Positions 51,317 through 60,729 of a stretch of DNA of 64,000 nt are shown here, piece after piece (within the stretch, counting starts at the first letter, position 1; each line of letters begins with the position of its first letter). The stretch is from Methylorubrum suomiense. GTDB lineage: Bacteria; Pseudomonadota; Alphaproteobacteria; Rhizobiales; Beijerinckiaceae. The stretch covers positions 1-64,000 of the forward strand of contig NZ_BPRE01000007.1 in the NCBI RefSeq assembly GCF_022179765.1. Direction: 5' to 3'. Position numbers and translations under genes: made by a program. The notes below the pieces were generated by a model. That model searched no databases, had not been told where the DNA came from, and saw only the letters and a list, made by a program, of their open reading frames with translations.

Positions 51317-53185
51317 TCAGGCGCTTCCGGCGAGCAATTGTGATACCCGCGCGGCCAGTTCCGCCGACGCGAACGGCTTCTGCATCACCGGCAGATCGTC
51401 GGGGATCGGCACAGCCTCGGCATGACCGGTGAGCAGCAGGACCGGCACGCCGGCGAAGCGGCTGCGGATCGCGGCGGCGAGTTCGACCCCGGTCATTCCC
51501 GGCATCGCGAGGTCGGCGACGACGAGATCGAAGGCGGTCCCCTCCTCCATCAGGGCGAGCGCCGTGTGCCCGTCGTTGGCTTCGGTTTCGGTATATCCGA
51601 AGTCGCTGAGGAAGGACGCCGTCACGTGCCGCACCTCCGGATCGTCGTCGACGACGAGGATGCGGGCCGGTGCCGCCGCCGTCGCCAGCGGCGGCAGGGT
51701 TTCGGCAGTGTCGCCCTCGCTGACGGCCTCGGCCTGCGGTAGGGCCAGCTCGATCCGGGTGCCGACGCCGACCGTACTTGTGATGCGCAGGCGTCCCCCC
51801 GCCTGTTGCGCGAGGCCGAACACCATCGCGAGACCGAGGCCGGTTCCCTGCCCCACCGCTTTGGTGGTGAAGAACGGCTCGCAGACCCGCTCCAGCAGCT
51901 CCGGCGGTATGCCGGTGCCCTCGTCGGCCACGGTCACCACGGCGTAGGCGCCGGGCTTCAGGTCGGGATCGTCCGCGATCTCGACGCGGCGGGTCGAGAT
52001 CGTCACCTTCCCGCCGTCGGGCATCGCATCACGGGCGTTGATGCAGAGATTGAGCACCGCCAGTTCGAGCTGGTCGGGATCGACGAGGGCATGGGGCGTC
52101 TCGGGTTCGAGATCGCGCATCACGGTGACGAGGCTGCCCAGGCTCGACCCGAACAGGGCGCTCATTCCCTCGATCAGGGCATTGGGATCGACGGGTCGCG
52201 CCTTCAGATCGTTGGATCGGCTGAAGCTGAGGAGGCGCTTCGTCAGCGCCGAGCCGCGTTGGGCCGCGCCCGTGGCGTTGTCGACGAGGCGCTTGACGCG
52301 TGGCTGGTCGGCGATCTTGGGGCCGACCAGTTCCAGGCTGCCGAGGATCGCGGTGAGGAGATTGTTGAAGTCGTGGGCAATGCCCCCGGCGAGGGTACCG
52401 AGTGCCTGCATCTTGTCGGATTGGCGCAGACGCGCCTCCAGGCTCTTCTGCTCGGTCACGTCGCGCTCGATCGTCGCGAGGTGGGTCACGTCCCCACCGG
52501 CGCCGCGGATCGGCACGCGGATGACATGTGACCAGCGCTCGGCGCCGAGCACGCCGCGGGCGATCACCGTCGAGCCCGCCTCGCCCGCCGCGACCGCGCG
52601 CGCATCGGTTTCCTCCGCGTCCCGCGCCTCGGCCGCGTCGGTGATGGCGGATTCGGTGCGACCGAGGCTCGTCTCGACCTCCGCGCCCATGAGCGCCGCC
52701 TTGCGGGCGTTGAGCCGCACGAAGCGCCCGCCCGCATCCTTGAACGAGATCGCCTCCTCGGCGTGATCGAGGAGGCCGCGCAGCAGGGCGCGCTCGGTGG
52801 CGAGGTCCCGGCCGAGGCGGTGGCGCTCATAGGCGTTGCGCACCGTGGCGCGCAGGAGCGTCGGGTCCCAAGGCTTGGCGACGTAGCCGATGATACCGCC
52901 GCGATTGAGCGCCGCGATCACCGCCGAGATGTCGGCATAGCCGGTGAGCAGGATCGCCTGCGCCTCGTGGAACAGCCGGGCTTCGGCCAGCAGCGCATCA
53001 CCGGTCATGCCGGGCATGCGCTGATCGGAAACGACGACGGCGATGTCTGGCTCGCTCCGGAGAATCGCGAGCGCCTCCTCGGGCTTGGCCGAGGTGAGCA
53101 CCCGGTACTCGTCCTCGAACAGGTCCTCCAGGGCGATCAGGATGTCCGGCTCGTCATCGACGGCCAGGATCGTGCCTCTGCTCAT
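51317..53185 (-). CDS. Hybrid histidine kinase REC-PAS-HisKA-HATPase-REC
   Basis: Start ATG 53185 overlaps the upstream kinase's stop. The 622 residues hold an N-terminal receiver (Asp54 in VVSDQRMPGMTG), a PAS-like sensor (about 134-245, AISFKDAGGRFVRLNARKAA), HisKA with His271 in GGIAHDFNNLL, and an ATPase (LCINARDAMPDGG, FFTTKAVGQGTGLGLAMVFG). A C-terminal receiver follows (Asp558 in VVADLAMPGMTG). No TM segments are present, so it is cytoplasmic. As last gene of the chemosensory operon it may receive phosphate from CheA. No HTH is present. Confidence 0.88.
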   Translation of the reverse strand: MSRGTILAVDDEPDILIALEDLFEDEYRVLTSAKPEEALAILRSEPDIAVVVSDQRMPGMTGDALLAEARLFHEAQAILLTGYADISAVIAALNRGGIIGYVAKPWDPTLLRATVRNAYERHRLGRDLATERALLRGLLDHAEEAISFKDAGGRFVRLNARKAALMGAEVETSLGRTESAITDAAEARDAEETDARAVAAGEAGSTVIARGVLGAERWSHVIRVPIRGAGGDVTHLATIERDVTEQKSLEARLRQSDKMQALGTLAGGIAHDFNNLLTAILGSLELVGPKIADQPRVKRLVDNATGAAQRGSALTKRLLSFSRSNDLKARPVDPNALIEGMSALFGSSLGSLVTVMRDLEPETPHALVDPDQLELAVLNLCINARDAMPDGGKVTISTRRVEIADDPDLKPGAYAVVTVADEGTGIPPELLERVCEPFFTTKAVGQGTGLGLAMVFGLAQQAGGRLRITSTVGVGTRIELALPQAEAVSEGDTAETLPPLATAAAPARILVVDDDPEVRHVTASFLSDFGYTETEANDGHTALALMEEGTAFDLVVADLAMPGMTGVELAAAIRSRFAGVPVLLLTGHAEAVPIPDDLPVMQKPFASAELAARVSQLLAGSA

Positions 53186-54915
53186 GCCGCTGCCGACTGC
53201 CTCGGGATGCCGATGACGAAGCATGCGCCCCCACCCGGCGCCGTCTCCACGGTCAGCGAGCCGCTATGCGCCTGAACGACGCTGTAGGCAATCGCCAAGC
53301 CGAGTCCGGTACCCGATCCGACCGGCTTTGTCGTGAAGAACGGCTCGAAGATCTTCTCGCGCAGATCTTCGGGAATGCCCGGCCCCGTGTCGCTGATGCG
53401 AATGATGTCGGTCTCCGCGTCGGTGGACGTCGCGATGGTGATCGTGCCCTCGCCCGGAATCGCGTCGGCCGCGTTGCCGAGGATGTTCATCACGACCTGA
53501 TTGAGCAGCGCGGGCGTACAGTGAATCTCCGTCCGTCCGGAGAAGTCGCGGATGACCGCGATCCGGGTGCCGAGCTTGTGCTGGATGAGGGCCAGCACGG
53601 TCTCGATCGCTTCCGGCACATTGACGAGACCGCGCTCACCCTCGTCGAGCCGCGAGAATTTTCGGAGGTTGAGGACGAGATCCTGGATGCGGGTGAGACC
53701 GAGCCGCATCGAGCCGACCCGGTCGCGGGCTTTGGTGAGGGCCCGCGCGCTGTCCGGGGCCTCCGGAGCGGGCAGCTCGCCCAGAATGCGCTCGACGGTG
53801 CCCTGATGCGCCAGGATGAAGGCGAGCGGATTGTTGATCTCGTGGGCGATGCCCGCCACCAACTCGCCGAGGGAGGCCATCTTGGCGGCCTGAACCAGCT
53901 TCGCCTGCGCCTCCGTCAGCTTGCGGTTGGCATCCTCCAGATCGCGGTTGGCCTGCTGCAGCGCGTCGGCCAGAGCCGCCCGGGCCGCCGCGGCCTCCGC
54001 CTCGGCCCGGGCCCGCTCGACGGCCCGCTCCCGGTCCCCGAACTCGCCGGAGATGCGACGATTATCCTCTTCCAGAAGGCGGCGGCGTACGAGGCCGCGC
54101 ACCCGCATCGCCAAGACCTCGCCGTCGGCCTTCGACACAACGTCATCGGCACCTGCCGCGAAGGCGGATACCAGGAGGCTCTTGTCGGGCTTGGCCCCGG
54201 CCATGCCGATCAGCGGAAAGCCGAGGCCGCCCGCCTCGACCTCCTTCAGGCGGCGCGCACCGATCTCGGTACAGAGGGCGATCCCGTCATAGGGGCTGCC
54301 GATGAGGTCGAGCGTCACGCAATCGAAGCTCGCCCCCGGCGCGTCGAGGGCCGCCAGCGCCGCCGCGCGATCGGCGGCGGCGATGACGGCGTGGCCCTCC
54401 TGCGAGAGCAGGCCGGTGAAGAAGGCGCGATAGGTGGCGCTGCCATCGACGATCAGCACGCGGCCCCGGCGGAAGGCAGCGCCGGAGGGGCCCTCCGCCG
54501 CGCCGTTCTTGCGCTCGCGCAGAAGGGCGCGGATCCGCAATACCAAGAGATCACGGTCGGCCGACTTCTCGACATAGGCGTCGGCGCCGCTCTCGAAGCC
54601 GTGGCGCTCGCCGTCGCGGGCACTCGTCAGCATCACCACCGGCAGCGCGCGGGTGCGCAGCGACAGGCGCATCTGCCGCGTGAACTCGTCGCCGTTCATG
54701 CCGGGCAGGTGATGGTCGGCGACCACCAGATCCGGCAGATCGGTGTTGAGGAGATCGAGGGCGGATTCCGCGGTCGCGCAGCGCTGGACCGAGAAGCCCT
54801 GGGCTTCGAGCTGGAGCCGCAATTCCAGCGCCTGCGTTTCCGAATCCTCCACCAGCAGCAGGCGGTGCTCCCGCGCCGCCGCTTCGGGGGCAGCTGCACC
54901 CATCGGTGCGTTCAT
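53182..54915 (-). CDS. REC-REC-histidine kinase, CheS3-like
   Basis: Two receivers precede a coiled coil and kinase. REC1 is complete (E23/D24, Asp67 in [13 protein letters not shown]97, K117). REC2 (about 152-275) keeps Asp203 and Lys262 but its acidic pair is D-G and the T/S position is Ala (LIGMAGA), so it looks degenerate. A coiled coil follows (about 295-345), then HisKA His358 in [14 protein letters not shown] and an ATPase [20 protein letters not shown]. Its domain order matches CheS3 in the Rhodospirillum centenum Che3 cluster. It starts 4 nt into the cheB end. Confidence 0.85.
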   Translation of the reverse strand: MNAPMGAAAPEAAAREHRLLLVEDSETQALELRLQLEAQGFSVQRCATAESALDLLNTDLPDLVVADHHLPGMNGDEFTRQMRLSLRTRALPVVMLTSARDGERHGFESGADAYVEKSADRDLLVLRIRALLRERKNGAAEGPSGAAFRRGRVLIVDGSATYRAFFTGLLSQEGHAVIAAADRAAALAALDAPGASFDCVTLDLIGSPYDGIALCTEIGARRLKEVEAGGLGFPLIGMAGAKPDKSLLVSAFAAGADDVVSKADGEVLAMRVRGLVRRRLLEEDNRRISGEFGDRERAVERARAEAEAAAARAALADALQQANRDLEDANRKLTEAQAKLVQAAKMASLGELVAGIAHEINNPLAFILAHQGTVERILGELPAPEAPDSARALTKARDRVGSMRLGLTRIQDLVLNLRKFSRLDEGERGLVNVPEAIETVLALIQHKLGTRIAVIRDFSGRTEIHCTPALLNQVVMNILGNAADAIPGEGTITIATSTDAETDIIRISDTGPGIPEDLREKIFEPFFTTKPVGSGTGLGLAIAYSVVQAHSGSLTVETAPGGGACFVIGIPRQSAAA

Positions 54916-56012
54916 GCCAGCCTCCGTTGCGCGAGCCGCAGCAGATGGGGCGCGACCTGATCGAGGGGAAGGACCCGCGAGGCCGCGGAAAGACGCACCG
55001 CCGCGGCGGGCATGCCGTAGACCACCGCCGAACTCTCATGCTCGGCCACCGTCGCGGCCCCCGCCTTGCGCATGTCGAGAAGCCCCGTCGCGCCGTCCTC
55101 CCCCATGCCGGTCAGGAGCACGCCGATGCCCTGAGCCCCGGCCTGCCGGGCGACGGAGGCGAACAGGACCGTCGCGGCCGGGCGCTGTCCCCCGACCGGA
55201 GCCGCGTCGTGGACGCGCAGCACGCCGCCACAGCCGAGTTCCAAGTGTCGGTCTCCAGGGGCGACGTAGACCTGCCCGGCCCGCATCATCTCGCCGTCGC
55301 GGGCGAGGTGGACGGGCAGGGGCACCACACCGTCGAGCCAGTTCGCGAATCCTTCCATGAAGGCCGCGCCCATGTGCTGGACGAGGAGGATCGGCAGCGG
55401 GAAATCGGCGGCGAGTCCGCCGATCACCTTGGCGAGCGCCGGTGGGCCACCGGTCGAGGCCGCGATGGCGAGGACGGTCGGCGCCGCCATGACCGGCTCG
55501 AACGGGACCGGCGTCTCGCTGGGACCCGCGAATTCGCGGCTGGCCCATTCGGCGCCGATCGGCCGGCGTCGGATCACGGGAACCGCCGCCATGATGCGCA
55601 GCTGGGTGCAGATCTGCCCGGCCACCGCGTCGTATCCATCGTTCGTGGTCGCGACCGGCTTCTCGACGACGGAGAGGGCACCGGCCCGCAGCGCGTTCAT
55701 CGAGATCTTGAGCGACGAATCCTCGACCGCATCGGCGATGACGACGATCGGTGTCGGCCGATCGGCCATGATGCGCCGGGTGGTCTCCAACCCGTCGATG
55801 CCCGGCAGGCGGATGTCCATCGAGATCACGTCCGGTCGTACCGTATCGAGGACGGCGAGGGCCGCCTCGCCGGACTCGACGGCCCCCGCGAGTTCGAGCC
55901 GCGGATCGCGGGCGATGATGTGCGTCAACAGTATCCGAACGACGAGCGAATCCTCGACCACCAGCACGCGCACGCGCCCCTTCGGCGCGGAATGATCGCT
56001 CCCCCCGCTCAC
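54912..56012 (-). CDS. cheB: Chemotaxis response regulator protein-glutamate methylesterase CheB
   Basis: The 366-residue protein has a receiver (VLVVEDSLVVRILLTHIIAR, Asp66 in ISMDIRLPG) and a C-terminal esterase with the triad Ser186 (IAASTGGP), His213 (VQHMG) and Asp306 (TGMGEDGATG). It removes methyl groups from receptor glutamates and provides adaptation. It lies in the operon with the cognate CheR and CheA; start and stop codons overlap both neighbours. Confidence 0.93.
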   Translation of the reverse strand: MSGGSDHSAPKGRVRVLVVEDSLVVRILLTHIIARDPRLELAGAVESGEAALAVLDTVRPDVISMDIRLPGIDGLETTRRIMADRPTPIVVIADAVEDSSLKISMNALRAGALSVVEKPVATTNDGYDAVAGQICTQLRIMAAVPVIRRRPIGAEWASREFAGPSETPVPFEPVMAAPTVLAIAASTGGPPALAKVIGGLAADFPLPILLVQHMGAAFMEGFANWLDGVVPLPVHLARDGEMMRAGQVYVAPGDRHLELGCGGVLRVHDAAPVGGQRPAATVLFASVARQAGAQGIGVLLTGMGEDGATGLLDMRKAGAATVAEHESSAVVYGMPAAAVRLSAASRVLPLDQVAPHLLRLAQRRLA

Positions 56013-58255
56013 AGCAGCTGACCGATGGTATCCAGGAGGGCGCGCTGATCGAATTTCTGCTTCGTCAGGTAAGCGTCCGCTCCGAGTTCGAGCCCGCGGG
56101 CGACGTCCGCCTCGTCGCCGCGCGAGGTCATCAGGACGACCGGCAACCGCCCGAAATCGTCTTCCCGGCGCAGGGCCTCGACGAGGCCGAAGCCGTCGAG
56201 ACGCGGCATCTCGACGTCGGCCAGGACGAGATCGACCGGCTCGATCCGCGCTCGCAGACGGTCGAGTGCTTCCTGACCATCGACGCAGACGATCACGCGG
56301 TAGCCCGCCGCTTCCAAAATGCTCTTCTCCAGGGTGCGGGTCGTGATGGAATCGTCGACGACAAGAATCGTCGAACGTCGTTTCTCTGCCATCGTTCCGT
56401 CGGCAGAACCGTATCCTTTCATACGGTCCTGCGCCGGCCGCGGACCGGCGCGGCCGAACCGTGCGAGAAGCCCGTCGGGATCCAGCACCAGGGCCGGCAT
56501 ATCGGTGCCGAGCAGCACGGTGCCAGTCACGAGAGCGGGATCGACACCGATCGGCGGGGCCGGCAGGACGAGCAGACGGCGCACGTCGTGCAGCTGAGTG
56601 ACCGTCACGAAACCGCTTCCCTGGCTCCCGCGCAGCCGCAGCGCGGGCACCGTCCCGGCCTCGGCGGCCGTCTCGGGTACGCCGAGCAGCGCGGCGAGCG
56701 AGGCGACCGGCAGCGTCGCACCGGCCCGCGCCCCATCACCCTCGACCGGTACGACTGGACGGCCCGCCACGGTCTCCAGCGTGTCCGGATCGAGTCGGGT
56801 CAGAGCCTCGACCGCGCCGCTCGGCAGGGCGTAGCGGGATCCGCCCGCCTCGACGATCACCACCGGGCGCTGGGCTGCCGAGAGGGGCAGAGTCAGGATC
56901 AGGGACGTGCCGTGCGGCGTGCGCGGAGCGAGCCGTGCCTGCCCATGGAGCGCGCGGGCGACCTCGGCCACCACGGAGAGGCCCATGCCGCGTCCCGACA
57001 GGGCATCCACGGCGCCGGCGGTCGAGAAGCCGGGCTCGAAGGGCATGGCGAGCAGAGCCTCGGGCGCCGGATGCTCGTCCGGAGCGATGAGACCACGCTC
57101 CCGGGCCGTCGCCGCGATCGCGTCGAGATTCGGCCCGCGCCCGTCATCGTGGATACCGAGCACGAGGCGTCCGCCCTGGGCCTCGACGGTCAGCAAAATG
57201 GACAACGTGGGCGGCTTGCCGGCGCGGCGCCGTGCCTCCGGCGCCTCGGCGCCATGGCTCAGGGCGTTGCGCAGGGCGTGCAGAACCGGATCCTTGAGGG
57301 ACTGGAGCATGGCCCGCTCCACCGGGAGGTCGAGGCCCCGGGCGCTCACCTCCACGTCGCGTCCCTCGGCACGGGCGAGATCCCGCACCATCCGGGCGAG
57401 ACCGCCGAACACCGTCTCGGCAGGCACCAGGGCGAGCCGCTCGGTCTCCTTACGGACGCGGGCGGCGGCGGTCTCGACGGCCAGATTGGCCGCCTTCTGC
57501 CCCTGAGCCAGATCGGAGGCCTCGCGTGCCAAGGCGCCAAGTCCGGATTCGATCTCGGCGAGCGCACGGCGCAGGGCGGTGACCTCGTCGATGCCGCCGG
57601 CCAGGCTCTGGCGCTGGACGGCCTCGGTCCGGCCCCGCAGCGACCGCGCATGGGCCGCGAGCCGCGACGCCCGCTCGGCTGCCGCGAGCTGGGTCGGCAA
57701 GGCGGCCCCGAGCCCATGGCTCGCCCGTGTCAGCGCCTCGACCGCGGCGGCCGGTACGCGCAGGACCGCGAGCGACGGCTCGCCCGCCGCTTCCGGCGCA
57801 GTGGAGGGGGGCAGCTTTGCGGCTGACGGGATCGCTTCAGGGGGCGGGGGGGCCGCAGCCTCCGCCGTCGAAGTCCCGGTACCTGAGGGCGTCGATGCGG
57901 TGGGGTCGAGACAGGCGGCAAGGGCGGCGAGCGCATCGTCCGGCATCGACGCCGCGCCGCCTGCGGCCACGTAGGCCTCGATCCGGTCGAGGGCGAGATG
58001 GGTCGCGGCCCTGGCGTCCCGGTCGAGGGGATGCCGTCCCGCGCTGATGCGTTCGAACAGGGCCTCCAGCTGATGCGCCACGGCCTCGACCGGCGGCAGA
58101 TCGACGGCGCGGGCGGCGCCCTTCAGGCTATGGGCCCGTCGGAACACGTCGTGCCAATCGACCCCGCCCTCGGCCGCGAGGGCGGCGCGGATCGCGTCGA
58201 GATGCTCCCGATGCTCGACATCGAAGGCGGCGAGCAGTTGCTGACGGATATCCAT
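56009..58255 (-). CDS. cheA: CheA-type histidine kinase with C-terminal receiver
   Basis: The 748-residue protein has an HPt domain with phosphorylated His42 in RRAHSLKGAARA, then a long linker (Pro/Ala-rich about 120-165) and a CheA-type helical dimer region. The ATPase follows (HALRNALSHGAEAPEARRRA, GIHDDGRGP, LSGRGMGLSVVAEVARALHG), then a CheW-like domain and a REC domain (Asp680 in VLADVEMPRLDG). CheA-REC fusions typify Wsp/Frz/Che3-like systems rather than flagellar chemotaxis. It overlaps cheB by 4 nt. Confidence 0.9.
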   Translation of the reverse strand: MDIRQQLLAAFDVEHREHLDAIRAALAAEGGVDWHDVFRRAHSLKGAARAVDLPPVEAVAHQLEALFERISAGRHPLDRDARAATHLALDRIEAYVAAGGAASMPDDALAALAACLDPTASTPSGTGTSTAEAAAPPPPEAIPSAAKLPPSTAPEAAGEPSLAVLRVPAAAVEALTRASHGLGAALPTQLAAAERASRLAAHARSLRGRTEAVQRQSLAGGIDEVTALRRALAEIESGLGALAREASDLAQGQKAANLAVETAAARVRKETERLALVPAETVFGGLARMVRDLARAEGRDVEVSARGLDLPVERAMLQSLKDPVLHALRNALSHGAEAPEARRRAGKPPTLSILLTVEAQGGRLVLGIHDDGRGPNLDAIAATARERGLIAPDEHPAPEALLAMPFEPGFSTAGAVDALSGRGMGLSVVAEVARALHGQARLAPRTPHGTSLILTLPLSAAQRPVVIVEAGGSRYALPSGAVEALTRLDPDTLETVAGRPVVPVEGDGARAGATLPVASLAALLGVPETAAEAGTVPALRLRGSQGSGFVTVTQLHDVRRLLVLPAPPIGVDPALVTGTVLLGTDMPALVLDPDGLLARFGRAGPRPAQDRMKGYGSADGTMAEKRRSTILVVDDSITTRTLEKSILEAAGYRVIVCVDGQEALDRLRARIEPVDLVLADVEMPRLDGFGLVEALRREDDFGRLPVVLMTSRGDEADVARGLELGADAYLTKQKFDQRALLDTIGQLL

Positions 58256-58264
58256 CAGCGCGCG

Positions 58265-59884
58265 TCAGAGCCGGTAGCGTTCGGCCAACGCCATCAGCCC
58301 CTGCGCCAGCTCGGTAAGGTTGGCCGAGGCGGTCTCGACCTCGCGGGTGCCGGCTGCCGTCTGCTGGCTCGCCTGCCGGATGTTCTGGAGCGCCCCCATC
58401 ACCTGCTCGATGCCGAGCTGTTGCTGGTTGGTCGAGGCCACGATCTGCTGGAAGGTCTGAACGCCCTCCTCGACCCGGGCGGCCATCTCCTCGATCGTGC
58501 GGACGGTCGAGTCGGTGCGGGTCTTGCCGGCGGCGGCACGCTTGACCGCCTCCTCCGTCAGCATGACCGAGGCGTTGATGCCCCGCTGGATCTCGCCGAG
58601 GATGCCGCGCACCTGCACGGTCGCCTGCTTGGCCTGATCGGCCAGCAGCTTCATCTCCGAAGCGACGACGGCGAAGCTGCGGCCTTCATCACCCGCGGCC
58701 GCCGCCTCGATGGCGGCGTTGAGCGCCAGCAGATGGGTGCGCTCGGAGATGTCGTTGACGGTGACGATGATCTCGCCGATCGCCTGCGTCTTCTCGCTGA
58801 GCGCGACGATGTTGCCGGCCACGGCCTCGCCCTGCTCGCGGATCGACTCCATCGCCTTGGCGGTGTCGGTGGCGGCGCGCAGGCCCGAGCGGGCGGTTTG
58901 CGCCGCAGCCTGCGCGGTGGCGATCACTTCGCTCGCCCGCTTCGAGATCTGGGCGCCCGAATGGGTGATCTCGTCGACCGTGGCGGCGGTCTCCTGCACG
59001 GCGGCGAATTGCTCCTCGACGCTGGCCGCCTGCTGCTGGGCCGAGGCGCGGATCTCCGCCGCGGCGGCGTTGAGGTCGTTGGTGGCGGAGCGGTTCGTCC
59101 GGGCTAGGTCCCCGAGGCCTGCCACCATCGTGTTGAGCGTCGTGGCCAGCCGCCCGACCTCGTTGAGGCCCGTCGCCTCGACACGGCCGGTCAGATCCCC
59201 GGAGCCGACCCGCTCGACGAAGGCCATCACGCTCGCGAGCGGGCGAACGATCAGGCGGCTGATGACGAAGGCCAACCCGGCGCAGATGAGGAGGGTGAGC
59301 AGCGTGGTGCCCCAAAGGGCGAAATTGGAATTGCGCTCGCCCTCGGCGACCCGCTCGTTCTGCTTGGCGCGGACGCGCTCTTCCGCCATCTCGATGGCGC
59401 CGAGCTTCTCGCGCAGGGTATCGAAGAGCTGTTTCCCCGACCCGTCGGCTTCGATCCGGACGGCTTCGGGGCGCGTCGCCGGATCCGCCGCGCGGCGGAG
59501 GGCGGCTTCCCCGACATCGGTCTGCCATGCCCGAGCCGCCACGACGGCATCGGCCAGCATGCGCGATTGGTCGGTGTCGCTGCCCATCGTCGCCCGGAGG
59601 CGATTGATCGTCTCGTCCAGTGCGAGCCGGCCGGTCTTGTAGGGCTCCAAGCTGCTTTCCCGCCCGGTGAGCAGGTAGCCGCGAATCCCGGTTTCCTGAT
59701 CGAGCATGGCCGAGCGGAACGCGTCGAGGCCGCGGATGATACGATTGGATCGTCCGCGGGCCTCGGTGGCGTCGTGCAACTGAGCGAGCGTCACCTGCAC
59801 GGCAACGCTGCTGAGAACCGACACGAGCGCGATCGCACCGATGGCGCCGCCCAGCGAGCGGTTGAGGCCGAATGTGTTCGCCAT
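58265..59884 (-). CDS. Methyl-accepting chemoreceptor with CHASE3 sensor
   Basis: The 539-residue receptor has TM1 (about 12-34), a periplasmic CHASE3 four-helix bundle (about 40-165, AMLDQETGIRGYLLTGRES), TM2 (FALWGTTLLTLLICAGLAFV) and HAMP. The signalling region tip is ERTHLLALNAAIEAAAAGDE and GRSFAVVASEMKLLADQAK. The tip deviates from the usual AAxAGExGRGFAVVAxEVRxLA. It likely senses a cell-envelope or small-molecule cue. It lies just before the cheA gene (9 nt gap). Confidence 0.9.
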   Translation of the reverse strand: MANTFGLNRSLGGAIGAIALVSVLSSVAVQVTLAQLHDATEARGRSNRIIRGLDAFRSAMLDQETGIRGYLLTGRESSLEPYKTGRLALDETINRLRATMGSDTDQSRMLADAVVAARAWQTDVGEAALRRAADPATRPEAVRIEADGSGKQLFDTLREKLGAIEMAEERVRAKQNERVAEGERNSNFALWGTTLLTLLICAGLAFVISRLIVRPLASVMAFVERVGSGDLTGRVEATGLNEVGRLATTLNTMVAGLGDLARTNRSATNDLNAAAAEIRASAQQQAASVEEQFAAVQETAATVDEITHSGAQISKRASEVIATAQAAAQTARSGLRAATDTAKAMESIREQGEAVAGNIVALSEKTQAIGEIIVTVNDISERTHLLALNAAIEAAAAGDEGRSFAVVASEMKLLADQAKQATVQVRGILGEIQRGINASVMLTEEAVKRAAAGKTRTDSTVRTIEEMAARVEEGVQTFQQIVASTNQQQLGIEQVMGALQNIRQASQQTAAGTREVETASANLTELAQGLMALAERYRL

Positions 59885-60204
59885 GCTCGACTTCTCTCAG
59901 ATCCAGGAACCGTCGGGAACGGCGTCCCGGATGTCGATGGGAGCGGCGAAGGCCGCTTCGCGATGGTTGTGTCCGCGCTGCCCGACAGAGCGATTCCCGT
60001 TCGAGCGAGGCGAAGCCGCGCCGCAGCGGGCCGGGCTCGACGCGATCTCGTGCCAGCCGCGAAAGGATCGTCTCACCGCCGGAGCGGCGAACGCCGATCC
60101 GTGGAGGCTTGCCTCACCGGTCCCGGGAGAATGTGTGGTCCGATGCGTCGGTGACACGAGCGTTCGAAGACTCCGGCGAGAGGGATCCGGCCTCAGCCGG
60201 GCCA
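59885..60204. other. Gap within the chemosensory operon (320 bp)
   Basis: No gene with support in any frame. The gap separates cheW (ending 60205) from the chemoreceptor gene start (59884) and may hold an internal minus-strand promoter or processing site; I could not locate a clear one. Confidence 0.4.
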
Positions 60205-60729
60205 TCAGGAAAGGAAGCGAGCCAGCAAGGCCGGCAGGTCGAGGATCGTGAAGCCGTCGCGGACGTCGTCGGTGCGGTCGGAACCGGGCGGGACATAGCC
60301 CAGAAGCGGTCCGCCTCCCAGGGTGCTCGCGGGATCGGCCGGGCGGGCTTCGATGCGGGCAATCCCGACGACACGATCCACCGCGAGGGCCAGCGGCGGC
60401 TCCTGCGCCCGCAGCCGTACGAAATGCCCGCCCTCGCCTTCGGCGACGAGTCCGAGACAGGCGGCGAGATCGAGAACGCTGACGATCGTCCCGGCCATGG
60501 CGCAGATGCCGCGGAGGGTCGCCGGTGCGCCGGGCAGCGCCGTGATGGGACGTTGCGGCGTTACGCCCGCGACCGCACCGAGCGGCAGGCCGTAGCGTTC
60601 GGGCCCGCAGAGACAGACGAGATAGCCGTGCGTTTCGATGGGGCGGGCCGCTTCCGTCGAGCGGCCGGCCAGAGCCGCCGCACGGGCGTCGAGCAGGGCG
60701 TCGCGGCTGGCATCGAGAGCGGCCTTCAT
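60205..60729 (-). CDS. CheW-like coupling protein (second copy)
   Basis: The 174-residue protein has the CheW/CheW-like beta-barrel pattern: HGYLVCLCGPERYGLPLGAV, then ALPGAPATLRGICAMAGTIV and SVLDLAACLGL with the G-(I/V)-x-x-x-x-G-x-I-x-x-V-x-D-L motif, and ALAVDRVVGIARIE. An N-terminal 30-residue helix is extra. It links receptor to CheA. Its ATG overlaps the cheR stop (ATGA). Confidence 0.85.
   Translation of the reverse strand: MKAALDASRDALLDARAAALAGRSTEAARPIETHGYLVCLCGPERYGLPLGAVAGVTPQRPITALPGAPATLRGICAMAGTIVSVLDLAACLGLVAEGEGGHFVRLRAQEPPLALAVDRVVGIARIEARPADPASTLGGGPLLGYVPPGSDRTDDVRDGFTILDLPALLARFLS

Noticed and set aside
51806..52531. Plus-strand open frames opposite the hybrid kinase near 51429-53275
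   Set aside because: Several mutually overlapping frames, all low-complexity; the kinase on the minus strand explains the region.
53266..54960. 564-codon open frame on the plus strand opposite the CheS3-like kinase
   Set aside because: Minus-strand product has complete receiver and kinase motifs, while the plus frame is Arg/Gly-rich and featureless.
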